Of a stretch of 64,000 nt of DNA, positions 20,116 to 31,820 are shown in pieces. This stretch comes from Parasphingopyxis sp. CP4. Its GTDB lineage: Bacteria; Pseudomonadota; Alphaproteobacteria; Sphingomonadales; Sphingomonadaceae. Numbering within the stretch: position 1 is the stretch's first letter; the number at the start of each line of letters is the position of its first letter. Made by a program: the position numbers and the translations under genes. The stretch lies in assembly GCF_013378055.1 (NCBI RefSeq), contig NZ_CP051130.1:1736001-1800000 (forward strand), given 5' to 3'. Under the pieces are notes generated by a model, which was given only the letters and a program-made list of their open reading frames with translations, ran no database searches and was not told the DNA's origin.

Positions 20116-21918
20116 TCAATACACCCGCGCTTTCGGTTCAATATAGTCGGCGTCATCGGTCAGCGTGAAATCGTGGACCGGGCGATAGTCGATCGCCACA
20201 TTGCCATCCTTGCCGCCCCAGCCGGGGAAACGGGTGACGGTGTGTTTCATCCAGTTCTCGTCATCGCGATCCGGATAGTCTTCATGCATATGCGCGCCAC
20301 GGCTTTCTTTCCGATTGGCGGCACTATTCATGGTCACGACCGCCTGGCTCATCAGATTATCGAGCTCAAGCGTTTCGATGAGATCGGTGTTCCAGATCAA
20401 AGACCGATCGCTTACCTGCACGTCCGCCAGTTTGGTGTTCACCGCCGTCATTTTCTCAACGCCTTCGTCGAGCAGCTTGGTGTCACGGAAAACGGCAGCA
20501 TGGGCCTGCATGCTCTTTTGCATGTCGAGCCTCAGCTCGGCTGTCGGCGTTTCGCCATCGGCATGGCGGAAATGATCAAGCCGTTCGAGCGCGAGATCGG
20601 CGCTATCGCTTGGCAACGGCTTCTGGTTCGCGCCACCTTCAAGCTTGTCCTTGAGCCGCAGGCCGGTTGCGCGACCAAACACGACAAGATCGATCAACGA
20701 GTTCGAGCCCAAACGGTTGGCGCCATGGACGGAGACGCAGGCCGCTTCGCCGACCGCGTAAAGACCGTTGACGATAGCATCCGGATCGTCAGCCGTGGGA
20801 TTCACCACCTCGCCCCAATAGTTACAGGGAATGCCGCCCATATTGTAATGGACCGTTGGAACGACCGGCAGCGCCTGGCGCGTCAGATCGACGCCAGCAA
20901 AAATCTTGCCGGTTTCAGTAATACCAGGCAGCCGTTGGGCCAGCACAGTCGGGTCAATATGATCCAGATGCAGGAAGATATGATCCTTGTCCGATCCAAC
21001 CCCGCGCCCTTCGCGGATCTCGGTGGCCATGCATCGCGACACAACATCGCGTGATGCCAGGTCTTTCGCCGACGGCGCATAGCGTTCCATGAAGCGCTCG
21101 CCCTCGGAATTGGTCAGATAACCGCCTTCGCCTCGCGCGCCTTCGGTGATCAACACGCCAGCGCCATAGATGCCGGTTGGGTGGAACTGGACGAACTCCA
21201 TGTCCTGCAGCGGAAGGCCAGCGCGCAACACCATGCCGCCGCCATCGCCCGTGCAGCTATGCGCACTGGTCGCGCTGAAATAGGCGCGTCCATAGCCGCC
21301 AGTCGCGAGAACCACGGCCTGCGAACGGAAGCGATGGATCGAACCATCTTCGAGGCACATGGCGATCACGCCGCGGCACTCGCCATCTTCCATGATCAGA
21401 TCGATCGCAAAATATTCGATGAAGAAATCCGCGTCATATTTGAGGCTCTGCTGGTATAGCGCATGAAGCATCGCATGGCCGGTCCGATCAGCTGCAGCGC
21501 AGGTTCGCTGGACTGGCGGGCCTTCGCCCATATTCTGCATATGACCGCCAAAGGGCCGCTGATAGATGGTGCCATCATCATTACGGCTGAACGGCACGCC
21601 CGCATGTTCGAGCTCATAGACCGCTTGCGGCGCTTCGCGGACAAGATATTCGATCGCGTCCTGGTCGCCGAGCCAGTCAGACCCTTTGACCGTGTCATAC
21701 ATATGCCAGGTCCAGTGATCGGGTGTATTATTGCCGAGCGAAGCGGCAATACCGCCTTGCGCTGCCACGGTATGCGAACGGGTTGGGAAAACCTTGGTAA
21801 TACACGCCGTTTTAAGGCCAGCCTCGGCGCTGCCCATTGTTGCACGAAGACCGGATCCGCCGGCGCCGACGACCACCGCGTCATAGGTGTGATCGATAAT
21901 CTTGTACGCGTCCGACAT
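20116..21918 (-). CDS. sdhA: Succinate dehydrogenase flavoprotein subunit
   Basis: Oxidises succinate to fumarate at a covalently bound FAD on the cytoplasmic face of complex II. It has 600 residues: FAD dinucleotide fold [20 protein letters not shown], covalent-flavin His in [32 protein letters not shown], and [19 protein letters not shown] near residue 400. Its ATG overlaps the sdhD stop by one base. The operon order is sdhC-sdhD-sdhA, followed by a small membrane protein instead of sdhB. Confidence 0.98.
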   Translation of the reverse strand: MSDAYKIIDHTYDAVVVGAGGSGLRATMGSAEAGLKTACITKVFPTRSHTVAAQGGIAASLGNNTPDHWTWHMYDTVKGSDWLGDQDAIEYLVREAPQAVYELEHAGVPFSRNDDGTIYQRPFGGHMQNMGEGPPVQRTCAAADRTGHAMLHALYQQSLKYDADFFIEYFAIDLIMEDGECRGVIAMCLEDGSIHRFRSQAVVLATGGYGRAYFSATSAHSCTGDGGGMVLRAGLPLQDMEFVQFHPTGIYGAGVLITEGARGEGGYLTNSEGERFMERYAPSAKDLASRDVVSRCMATEIREGRGVGSDKDHIFLHLDHIDPTVLAQRLPGITETGKIFAGVDLTRQALPVVPTVHYNMGGIPCNYWGEVVNPTADDPDAIVNGLYAVGEAACVSVHGANRLGSNSLIDLVVFGRATGLRLKDKLEGGANQKPLPSDSADLALERLDHFRHADGETPTAELRLDMQKSMQAHAAVFRDTKLLDEGVEKMTAVNTKLADVQVSDRSLIWNTDLIETLELDNLMSQAVVTMNSAANRKESRGAHMHEDYPDRDDENWMKHTVTRFPGWGGKDGNVAIDYRPVHDFTLTDDADYIEPKARVY

Positions 21919-22298
21919 CAGGCAGCTCCCCCGAATGCGATTTTCGCGATGGAGAAAATGGCGATGGCACCAGCGCCGACCGCAAAGAAGTTGATGAGCA
22001 CAATCATCCCCAATTTGGATGCTTCGTTTTGAACATAATCTTCGACCACGACCTGAAGGCCGAGGCGAATATGCCAGAAGACATTGGCCGACAGCAGGAT
22101 CATGGCGATCGCAACGAGTGGCGCAGACAGCCAGTCAGTGACGACATCATAGCTGAGATTTGGCAAGCGGATCAGCGAAATTACAAACCAGCTGACAAGC
22201 AGAAGATTGCCTGCCGCGGTCAATCGCTGCGTCCACCAGTGATGCGCGCCTTGCTTGGCTGAACCGAGACCGCGAACGCGACCGAGACCCGTACTCAT
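21918..22298 (-). CDS. sdhD: Succinate dehydrogenase membrane anchor subunit D
   Basis: A 126-residue hydrophobic anchor with three membrane helices (about 25-45, 58-80, 95-120). The heme-ligand-region motif [16 protein letters not shown] is in the second helix and following loop, as in alphaproteobacterial SdhD. It starts on the sdhC stop (TGATG) and ends on the sdhA start (TGATG). Together with SdhC it binds heme b and ubiquinone. Confidence 0.93.
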   Translation of the reverse strand: MSTGLGRVRGLGSAKQGAHHWWTQRLTAAGNLLLVSWFVISLIRLPNLSYDVVTDWLSAPLVAIAMILLSANVFWHIRLGLQVVVEDYVQNEASKLGMIVLINFFAVGAGAIAIFSIAKIAFGGAA

Positions 22299-22735
22299 CA
22301 GCTATCTCCTCCGGTGAGCGCGGCAATGAACGGCCAGCACAACCAGGCCCATAGCGCGATTGTTGCAAGGATGGCCCCGGCCACTACGGCGATCGACCAG
22401 AAGCGATTGGTGCGCAGCTCATAACCCGCGCCAGTATCGAGCACGAAGTGGCGCATTCCGTTAAACAGGTGCGTAAAGAAGGCCCAGGTCAGTCCGATGC
22501 CGAAAATTGCCCCGACAATATTGATCGCGCCACTCTCGACGGTCAGCAGATCAAGAAACCAGGCATAGCTCGCTTCGCCACTGGCAGCGGCCAATAGCCA
22601 GCCGGCAAAGATAATCCCGCCGACAATAGCCAAGCCAACGCCGGTAATCCGGTGCAGGATGGAAACGAGCATATTGGCGCCCCATTTCCAATGGGTAAGA
22701 TGCGGCGATAATGGACGTGAATGATTGCGTGACAT
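22298..22735 (-). CDS. sdhC: Succinate dehydrogenase cytochrome b556 subunit
   Basis: A 145-residue anchor subunit. The family signature SILHRITGVGLA is followed by the first helix, and HLFNGMRHFVLDTG carries the heme b His. The N-terminus RPLSPHLTHWKW is typical of SdhC. It is the first gene of the sdhCDA unit. The 156 bp between it and the divergent chemoreceptor gene (22736-22891) must contain both promoters; I could not pick -35/-10 boxes with confidence. Confidence 0.95.
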   Translation of the reverse strand: MSRNHSRPLSPHLTHWKWGANMLVSILHRITGVGLAIVGGIIFAGWLLAAASGEASYAWFLDLLTVESGAINIVGAIFGIGLTWAFFTHLFNGMRHFVLDTGAGYELRTNRFWSIAVVAGAILATIALWAWLCWPFIAALTGGDS

Positions 22736-22891
22736 TATGGTCTCTAGCGCTTTCCCTGTGTGGTCTTCCTCTTAGACGAACGGCCTTTTCATGCAAGCTG
22801 CGCTTTCGAACAGGATGCACAAAGCTAACGTGGCCTTAACCAATCTGTTTTAGGCCTGAACTCGCAGATTTACAGCGTGGGCGGAGGCTTA

Positions 22892-24208
22892 ATGGGTATC
22901 CAGGATCATATTGCCGTTTTCGATCATGACGGCAGCCTTGAAGATAAGGTCAAGCGAATTGGCGAACTGGTCAATGGCCATGAACGCCAGCTTGCGACCG
23001 AGTTTTGGGACCGGTTTATCGAACTGAACCCCTCGCTAAAGGCGATGAGCCCGGAGCAGCTCGACAAAGCGATCATCTATTCCACCGAATATAGCATCGA
23101 AAAGCTCAATCGGCCGATGGACGTTCGCTGGACCGAAATTGCCCGCAAACATGCCGAACGTATTCTTGCCGCCGGTATCTCGCCCAAGGAGCTTTATGCG
23201 GCGCTTTCGCTGGTCAACCAGACGGTACTCAAGATCATCGATGACGCCACCGAGGGTGATCGCGATGAACGGCTCGCTTTGTCCAAGGCCCATTTCCAGT
23301 TTTCCGCACTGGAGCTCGAGATCACATCCTCGTTCATCACCAAATTGCTGTTCGCCGAACAGGAAGCGAAACGCCAGGAAAGCACCGAGCTTTTCCGCGA
23401 AATGATCGAGAAGACGGTCAATGACGCCACCACCGACAGCCAGTCGGTGATCGCTAACACCAACGATGCATCGCGATCGGTGAATGGCATGCTTGGCAAG
23501 GCCTCCGAAGTTGCTGCGGCGGCTGAACAGTCCGCGCTCGCCATGCGCGAAGCGGCACAGACCGCAGCCGGCCTTATCCGCGCGATCGAAGAAGCGCGCA
23601 GCGAAGTCGAAACATCCGCAGATGTTGCGACCCGGGCTTCTGAACAAGCGCAGGAAGCCGTGCGCGTCAGCGAAGCCCTGTCCGATCACACAGTGTCGAT
23701 CGAATCCATTCTCGGCCTGATCCGCGACGTTGCCGGACAGACCAACCTCCTGGCGCTCAATGCGACGATTGAAGCGGCGCGCGCCGGTGATGCCGGTCGC
23801 GGTTTTGCGGTGGTCGCCCAGGAGGTGAAGACGCTTGCCAACCAAACCGCCCAGGCAACCGACGATATCGCCAACAAGATCGCCGCAATTCAGTCCGCCA
23901 CGGCCCAGACGGTCGAGACGAATGAATCGATCCGCGCCACGGTGAGCGAAGTCCAGGCCTCTGCCACCCGGATCCGGACGGCGATGGAGCAACAGGCCCA
24001 AACGGTCACGACGATCACGGCCGCGGTCGACGAGACAGCGCTTGCCGCTGACTCCATGTCGGGCACGATCGCCGCGATCCGCGAGGATAGTGAAAGTGTC
24101 TCGGCAGATATCACGCGCGTATCCGACGGATTTCACGGTGTGGACGGTCACCTGCAAAAGCTGACCGGCGCTGCTGGCGAATTCGTCCGCCGAATGGCCG
24201 ACGGCTAA
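22892..24208 (+). CDS. Globin-coupled soluble chemoreceptor
   Basis: A 438-residue methyl-accepting chemotaxis protein with no membrane segment. Residues 1-165 resemble a globin-coupled sensor (HemAT-type): [18 protein letters not shown], with H87 as the likely proximal heme ligand, then [11 protein letters not shown]. Residues about 180-438 form a long coiled-coil signalling domain with the CheA/CheW-binding tip [20 protein letters not shown] and [17 protein letters not shown]. The ATG at 22892 has GCGGAGG at 5 nt. It probably senses O2, NO or redox state in the cytoplasm. No che genes are nearby. Confidence 0.9.
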   Translation: MGIQDHIAVFDHDGSLEDKVKRIGELVNGHERQLATEFWDRFIELNPSLKAMSPEQLDKAIIYSTEYSIEKLNRPMDVRWTEIARKHAERILAAGISPKELYAALSLVNQTVLKIIDDATEGDRDERLALSKAHFQFSALELEITSSFITKLLFAEQEAKRQESTELFREMIEKTVNDATTDSQSVIANTNDASRSVNGMLGKASEVAAAAEQSALAMREAAQTAAGLIRAIEEARSEVETSADVATRASEQAQEAVRVSEALSDHTVSIESILGLIRDVAGQTNLLALNATIEAARAGDAGRGFAVVAQEVKTLANQTAQATDDIANKIAAIQSATAQTVETNESIRATVSEVQASATRIRTAMEQQAQTVTTITAAVDETALAADSMSGTIAAIREDSESVSADITRVSDGFHGVDGHLQKLTGAAGEFVRRMADG

Positions 24209-24247
24209 GCGCTTTCGTTCACCCGCCAGTCCGCCTATCCAAGGCGG

Positions 24248-24964
24248 ATGGACAACGATACGCATATCCTGATCACTGGTGCACGGCGAGGCATCGGCAA
24301 GGCCGCTGCCACCGCGCTCGACACGCCCAACACCAAGCTTGCCTGTCATGCGACCCAGACCGGCGAACATGTGACGATCGCGGCGGATTTTGACGAACCC
24401 GGTGCCGCGTCCCGGGCATGGTCGGACGCGCTCGACCTGCTCGATGGACGGATCGATGTCCTCATCAACAATGCAGGCGTTTTCGAAGCCTCGCCCATCG
24501 ACCAGGACGATGACGCCTGGCGGAGCGACTTCGAGCGCACGATGCGCATCAACCTCACCGCATCGGCCGAACTCTGCCGCCTCGCTGTGCGCCATTTCCA
24601 AGAAAATGGCGGCGGACGGATCATCAATATTGCCAGTCGCGCGGCCTATCGCGGCGACAGCCCGAACCATTGGCACTATGCGGCGTCCAAGGGCGGCATG
24701 GTGGCGATGACCAAGACGATCGCCCGCGCCTATGCGGCTGAGAATATCCTCGCCTTTGCCATCTGTCCGGGTTTCACCATGACCGGCATGGCGGAAGACT
24801 ATCTCCAGAGCCGCGGCGGTGAGCAGCTGCTACGCGACATTCCATTGGGTCGCGTGGCGAGCCCGGAAGAAGTTGCCGAGACGATTCGCTTTTGCGCGCT
24901 TGACGCCCCGCCATCAATGACCGGCGCAGTGCTCGACATTAACGGGGCCAGCTTTGTCCGATAG
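24248..24964 (+). CDS. Short-chain dehydrogenase/reductase
   Basis: A 238-residue classical SDR. The cofactor motif TGARRGIG is at residues 10-17, followed by NNAG near 76-79, the catalytic Ser in INIASRAAY, the YAASKGG catalytic Tyr/Lys, and ICPGFTMTGMA. The C-terminus LDINGASFVR is typical of 3-oxoacyl-reductase-like SDRs. The substrate is not predictable. It overlaps the start of prmA by about 11 bp, so the two are co-translated. Confidence 0.9.
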   Translation: MDNDTHILITGARRGIGKAAATALDTPNTKLACHATQTGEHVTIAADFDEPGAASRAWSDALDLLDGRIDVLINNAGVFEASPIDQDDDAWRSDFERTMRINLTASAELCRLAVRHFQENGGGRIINIASRAAYRGDSPNHWHYAASKGGMVAMTKTIARAYAAENILAFAICPGFTMTGMAEDYLQSRGGEQLLRDIPLGRVASPEEVAETIRFCALDAPPSMTGAVLDINGASFVR

Positions 24965-25895
24965 CTGGAAGCTGACCCTGCCCTGCACCCGCGCCGAAGC
25001 GGATATTCTCAAGGAAGACATTGCGCCCTTCGCGCTTATGGAACCGGTGCCGGTTCTGATGACCAGCGAGATTGATCCCGCCCGACCCGATGAATGGCAG
25101 CTCGATATCTATTTCGAAGACGAACCGGCCGCCGACACCATTGCGACCGCCATCCATCTGGTTCCCAGTGCTGCCGGCCATGAACCCGTCATCACCCGGC
25201 TCGGCGATGAAGATTGGGTAGCCCTCAGCCAGGCTGGTCTCGAGCCGATCCATGAGGGCCGCTTCTTCGTCCACACCCCGATCCATCGCGACGAAGTGCC
25301 CGAGGGCGCGACTACGTTCGAGATCGATGCGGGACAGGCGTTCGGCACCGGCCACCATGAAACGACCGCTGGCTGCCTTGCGCTGCTCGATCGATTGAAA
25401 TCGACCGGTCGACGCTATCGCAACTTTGCCGATATCGGGACCGGCACAGGCCTCCTCGCCTTTGCAGCGCTCGCCATCTGGCCGCAGGCGCGCGCCATTG
25501 CCTCCGATATCGATCCGCTCGCGATTGAAGTGTCCGAGCAGAATGCAGCGATCAACGACATAGCACTCGGCAATGGGCCGGGGCGACTGGAGTTGGTCAC
25601 AGCAGCCGGTCTTGTTCACCGCCGCTTGCGCGCCCGCGCGCCCTATGACCTCCTGATCGCCAATATACTCGCCGGACCACTCATTGATCTCGCACCACCC
25701 TTTGGCAGCGCGGTTGCACCCGGTGGAACGCTCATTCTTGCCGGCCTTCTTGAGACCCAGGCCGATGCGGTCATCGCCGCTTATCGACGCCAGCATTTCC
25801 GGCTCGCCGAGCGGCTCGAGCGCGGCGAATGGTCTATTCTCAGGCTGGAGAAGCGGCGGCGCGTTCGCGGGCATAGGCCTGCGTCCCGCGGGTAA
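24954..25895 (+). CDS. prmA: Ribosomal protein L11 methyltransferase
   Basis: SAM-dependent trimethylation of ribosomal protein L11. It has 313 residues: N-terminal PrmA domain, linker EIDAGQAFGTGHHETT (family signature), SAM-binding motif I FADIGTGTGLLAFAAL, and motif IV DLLIANILAGPLIDLAP. The likely start is TTG at 24954, overlapping the SDR stop, with a GGGG run about 9 nt upstream; no ATG gives a family-length N-terminus. Its last 56 bp overlap the 3-prime end of the convergent phhA gene, which encodes an Arg-rich tail in both frames. Confidence 0.92.
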   Translation: MSDSWKLTLPCTRAEADILKEDIAPFALMEPVPVLMTSEIDPARPDEWQLDIYFEDEPAADTIATAIHLVPSAAGHEPVITRLGDEDWVALSQAGLEPIHEGRFFVHTPIHRDEVPEGATTFEIDAGQAFGTGHHETTAGCLALLDRLKSTGRRYRNFADIGTGTGLLAFAALAIWPQARAIASDIDPLAIEVSEQNAAINDIALGNGPGRLELVTAAGLVHRRLRARAPYDLLIANILAGPLIDLAPPFGSAVAPGGTLILAGLLETQADAVIAAYRRQHFRLAERLERGEWSILRLEKRRRVRGHRPASRG

Positions 25896-26721
25896 TCACC
25901 CGGTCGCCTTCGGCAATATCGTCGGGCGCGTAATCGCAGCTTGTCTCGAGTTCCTTGTAGAGCGGTGCGAAATCCGTCTCGACCGTTACCCGCAGCAATT
26001 CCTCATAACTCGGAATGACAAAATAAACCTGCTGGAAATCATCGATCCGGTAATTGGTCTGCATCACTCGCTTCATGTCGAAACCAATCCGGTTCGGGCT
26101 CGGATCGTCGAGCGAGAAGACGCTTTCGCCATGGCTGGACACGATCCCTGAACCATAGATGCGCAGTCCGTCTGCTTCCTCGATCAGGCCGAACTCGACG
26201 GTATACCAATAGAGCCGGGCCAGATGATCCAGGCTGTCATATTTGAGCGCCCGAAGGCCGCCCCGGCCATAGGCCGCCATATAATCAGCAAATACCGGGT
26301 TCGCGAGCATCGGCACATGGCCAAACACGTCATGAAAGACATCGGGCTCCTGCAGATAATCGAGCTGTTCGCGCCGCCGGATGAAATTCCCCGCGACAAA
26401 GCGGCGATTGGCCAGATGGTCAAAGAAAACATCGTCAGGAACCAGCCCCGGTACGGCAATCACCTTCCAGCCCGTGGCGTCCATCAACCGCTCGGACAGC
26501 TCGATAAAATCGGGAATGCCGGGCTTGGAGAGGTTGAGCACATCGATCCCGTCCAGAAAGGCCTGGCTTGCGCGGCCCGGTAGCTGCTGAACCTGGCGTT
26601 TGAACAGGATATCCCAGGTTTCGTGATCTTCCGTGGTATAGGCGTCCCAATCCTGCGGGATCGACCAATCCTCGGCAGCGCCCTCTGGCGGGCGTTCAAA
26701 AACATGTGTTTCGGCTGTCAT
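25840..26721 (-). CDS. phhA: Phenylalanine 4-monooxygenase
   Basis: Pterin- and iron-dependent hydroxylation of Phe to Tyr. It has 293 residues. Iron ligands are in FHDVFGHVPML (two His) and YWYTVEFGLIEE (Glu). Upstream, PGLVPDDVFFDHLANRRF is family-typical, as is SYEELLRVT at the C-terminal side. It lacks an N-terminal ACT regulatory domain, as usual for the bacterial enzyme. It is convergent with prmA (56-bp overlap) and divergent from the DUF2459 gene, 68 bp away. Confidence 0.97.
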   Translation of the reverse strand: MTAETHVFERPPEGAAEDWSIPQDWDAYTTEDHETWDILFKRQVQQLPGRASQAFLDGIDVLNLSKPGIPDFIELSERLMDATGWKVIAVPGLVPDDVFFDHLANRRFVAGNFIRRREQLDYLQEPDVFHDVFGHVPMLANPVFADYMAAYGRGGLRALKYDSLDHLARLYWYTVEFGLIEEADGLRIYGSGIVSSHGESVFSLDDPSPNRIGFDMKRVMQTNYRIDDFQQVYFVIPSYEELLRVTVETDFAPLYKELETSCDYAPDDIAEGDRVITRGTQAYARERAAASPA

Positions 26722-26789
26722 GCGATCCGTATAGCATCAAAGGCGTAAAAGAAGGAATGATCGAGGTCAAAACCGGCAGGATGAGGGCG

Positions 26790-27470
26790 ATGAAGCGTGC
26801 TTTGCGTAATATCGGACGTTTTCTGGCGATCCTCGCCCTGATCGCCCTGTTCTACCCGGTAGCGGGCATTGGCGGATCGCTGATCCCGGTCAATAATGAT
26901 TGGCGCGAGCCGGAAACCGGCATCACCCTCTATGTCCATGACAATGGCATCCATACTGGTCTCGTCCTGCCGCGCCGCAATGAAATCGCCGATTGGAGTG
27001 ATCTGATCCGTCCAGAGCATCTGAGCGATCCCCGCTATGCAAGCGATCACCTGTTGTTCGGCTGGGGCGATCGCCAATTCTATCTCGAGACCCCGACCTG
27101 GGGTGATCTGCGCCTCTCAACCGCGTTCGCCGCGCTGTTCGGCAGTGAAGCCAGCCTGGTCCATGTCGATCACATCGCAGCCCCCAATGCCGCCGAAGAT
27201 CTCCGGGCAATCCGGGTAACCGCTGACCAGTATCGCGAGATTGCCGGCGCGATCCGCGCCCAATTCGCGCTTGACGAGAGCGGCGCATCGCAACCTGCGG
27301 GTTCCTATGGCCCGGCCGATACCTTTTATGCCGCCCATGGCCGCTACACGGCCTTCAGGACCTGCAACGAATGGACCGGCGCGATCTTGCGTGACTCCGG
27401 CATACGCATCGGTGCCTGGACGCCGTTCAACTCCGGCGTCATGCGCTGGTTCAACGCACCGGCCCTGTAG
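26790..27470 (+). CDS. DUF2459 (TIGR02117) membrane-anchored protein
   Basis: A 226-residue protein with one N-terminal membrane anchor (FLAILALIALFYPVAGIGG) and a periplasmic DUF2459 domain. Family motifs are VHDNGIHTGLVLPR, FGWGDRQFYLETPTW and AFRTCNEWTGAILRDSGI. The spaced His, Cys and Asn residues are compatible with a papain-like hydrolase fold, but no activity is known to me. Starts at 26757, 26781 and 26790 are all possible; I chose 26790 because GAGGG precedes it and it opens directly onto the anchor. Confidence 0.83.
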   Translation: MKRALRNIGRFLAILALIALFYPVAGIGGSLIPVNNDWREPETGITLYVHDNGIHTGLVLPRRNEIADWSDLIRPEHLSDPRYASDHLLFGWGDRQFYLETPTWGDLRLSTAFAALFGSEASLVHVDHIAAPNAAEDLRAIRVTADQYREIAGAIRAQFALDESGASQPAGSYGPADTFYAAHGRYTAFRTCNEWTGAILRDSGIRIGAWTPFNSGVMRWFNAPAL

Positions 27471-27496
27471 GACCGGGTTTTCGGAACCGCGCGCTC

Positions 27497-29949
<2,453 letters not shown>

Positions 29950-29951
29950 GC

Positions 29952-29987
29952 CACCACCCCCAACCCCCTCCTCTAAAGAGGAGGGGG
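29952..29987. repeat. REP-like palindromic repeat, copy B (inverted relative to A)
   Basis: CACCACCCCCAA followed by the palindrome CCCCCTCCTC-TAAA-GAGGAGGGGG. It equals the reverse complement of copy A except for one missing base in the tail junction. It lies directly upstream of the DUF559 ATG, so A and B flank the gene as inverted repeats about 400 bp apart. Confidence 0.9.
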
Positions 29988-30031
29988 CTATACCGCATCC
30001 GCTGACCATCGCACCTTGCCCCATCATTCTC

Positions 30032-30065
30032 CCTCCCGTTCAAGGGAGGACGTTAGGGGGTGGTG
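30032..30065. repeat. REP-like palindromic repeat, copy C (diverged stem, same tail)
   Basis: A stem CCTCCC-GTTCAA-GGGAGG followed by ACG and the same tail TTAGGGGGTGGTG (30053-30065). It lies in the gap between the recN stop and copy B, in the same orientation as copy A. The stem sequence differs while the tail is identical, as expected for a repeat family with conserved tail and compensated stem. Confidence 0.82.
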
Positions 30066-30103
30066 CGGCGAACCACAGGCGCTAATGACTGTCGATCTGA
30101 CCA

Positions 30104-31765
30104 TCACATCGCCTCGAGCAGCCGATCCGCCTGTGCGCGGGCTTCATCGGTAATCTCAGCCCCCGACAGCATCCGGGCGATTTCCTCGCGGCGTTCTTCC
30201 GCATCGAGACGCTGCACGCCCGTACGCGTGACGAGGCCGTCGGAGCTTTTGGCGATTTGCCATTGATGGCCTGCGCGCGCGGCCACCTGGGGGCTATGCG
30301 TAACCACCAGCAATTGCGCGCCTTCGGCCAGACGCGCCAGCCGTTCGCCAATCGCGCTGGCAACCGCCCCGCCAACGCCGCGATCGATCTCGTCGAAGAT
30401 CATCGTCGCCGCGCCGCCCTGTTCGGCGAGCGCGACCTTGAGCGCCAAGATGAAGCGGGAGAGCTCCCCGCCACTGGCGATCTTGGCGAGCGGGCCAAAA
30501 GGCGCGCCCGGATTGGTCGATATCTCGAACGCCACGCGATCCTGCCCTTGGGCCGTCCATTGGTCTTCGTCGAGTGGTTCGACCGCGGTGCGCAGTTGCG
30601 CGGCATCGAGCTTCAGCGGCGCAAGTTCGGCGGCAACGGCCGTATCCAGCGCCTTGGCAGCCTTGGTGCGCTTGTCATGGACGGATTTGGCAGCCTTCGC
30701 ATAGGCCGTCTTCTTTGCCGCAACGTCCGTTTCCAGCGCCGCGAGATGCGCGCCGCCAGCTTCGATGCGTTCGAGCTTCGCTGCCATTTCTACGGCAAAT
30801 TCCGACAATGCATCAGGCTCCACCCGGTGTTTGCGGGCGAGTGCGCGGATGTCGAAAAGGCGTCTCTCCACCTCATCGAGCCGGGCCGGATCAAAGGCGA
30901 GGATATGTCCCGCTTCGGCGAGCTTCTCTTCGGCGAGGTCCGCCTCGATCAGCGCGCGATCGAGGGCGGCCAGTGCTTCAGCGAGCACCTCATGCTCCCC
31001 GGCTATCCGATCGGCCCGACGCGCGGCCTGGCGGAATTTGGCAAGTCCGCCTTCCGAACCGTCGAGCAGTTCGACTATTTCAGAGAGATCGCCCGAAATC
31101 CGATCGCCCTTCTGCATGGTCGCGCGGCTTTCGGCGAGCTCCGCCTCCTCACCCGGTTGCGGCGCCAATTGGCGCAGCTCAGCAACGGCATAGTCAAGAA
31201 ACTCACGATCGCGCTCGGCCTCTTCGACCTCCGTGCGCGCGGCGGCCAGCGCCTCTTCGGCTGCGCGCCAATCAGTCCAGGCGGCGGCAAGCGGTGCAAG
31301 ATCAATCCCACCGAACGTGTCGAGCAGCGCCCGATGGCCATTGGCATTGAGCAGCCCGCGATCGTCATGCTGGCCGTGAATCTCGACCATCAACCCGCCA
31401 ATCTCCCGCAGGAGCGCAGCGGATACGGGCTGATCATTGACGCTGGCGCGGCTGCCGCCATCGGCCTTGACGATCCGCCGCACGATCAACGGTTCGCCAG
31501 GCTCAGCGTCGAGGCCGCTCTCGGTAAGCAATGCGCCAACCGGGTGGCTGGGCGGGATATCGAAGGTGGCGCTGACTACCGCGCGTTCAGCACCTTGCCG
31601 CACAAGCCCGCTATCCGCGCGCACGCCGAGCGCTAGTCCCAGCGCATCGAGGAGAATCGATTTACCCGCCCCGGTCTCACCGGTCAGCGCGCCAAGCCCG
31701 TCCGAAAAGCTGAGGTCCAGCGCTTCGATCAGCACGACATCGCGAATGGAAAGCCCGGTCAGCAT
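30104..31765 (-). CDS. recN: DNA repair protein RecN
   Basis: An SMC-like ATPase for double-strand break repair. It has 553 residues: Walker A GALTGETGAGKSILLDALG near residue 35, central coiled coil (about 150-370, rich in AEEALAAAR-type heptads), ABC signature region SGGELSRFILALK, and Walker B ATMIFDEIDRGVGG. It lies 55 bp downstream of bamD and upstream of the DUF559 island, on the same strand as ligA. Confidence 0.96.
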   Translation of the reverse strand: MLTGLSIRDVVLIEALDLSFSDGLGALTGETGAGKSILLDALGLALGVRADSGLVRQGAERAVVSATFDIPPSHPVGALLTESGLDAEPGEPLIVRRIVKADGGSRASVNDQPVSAALLREIGGLMVEIHGQHDDRGLLNANGHRALLDTFGGIDLAPLAAAWTDWRAAEEALAAARTEVEEAERDREFLDYAVAELRQLAPQPGEEAELAESRATMQKGDRISGDLSEIVELLDGSEGGLAKFRQAARRADRIAGEHEVLAEALAALDRALIEADLAEEKLAEAGHILAFDPARLDEVERRLFDIRALARKHRVEPDALSEFAVEMAAKLERIEAGGAHLAALETDVAAKKTAYAKAAKSVHDKRTKAAKALDTAVAAELAPLKLDAAQLRTAVEPLDEDQWTAQGQDRVAFEISTNPGAPFGPLAKIASGGELSRFILALKVALAEQGGAATMIFDEIDRGVGGAVASAIGERLARLAEGAQLLVVTHSPQVAARAGHQWQIAKSSDGLVTRTGVQRLDAEERREEIARMLSGAEITDEARAQADRLLEAM

Positions 31766-31820
31766 GACCCGACTCTTACTGGTTTTCGCTGATCAGGCCA
31801 GAGGCTATCGCCGCCAAGTG

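Noticed and set aside
23036-24676. A 546-codon open frame antisense to the chemoreceptor and SDR genes
   Set aside because: It lies opposite two clear genes, has no recognisable domain, and is of the kind common in high-GC DNA where the third-position bias opens the opposite frame.
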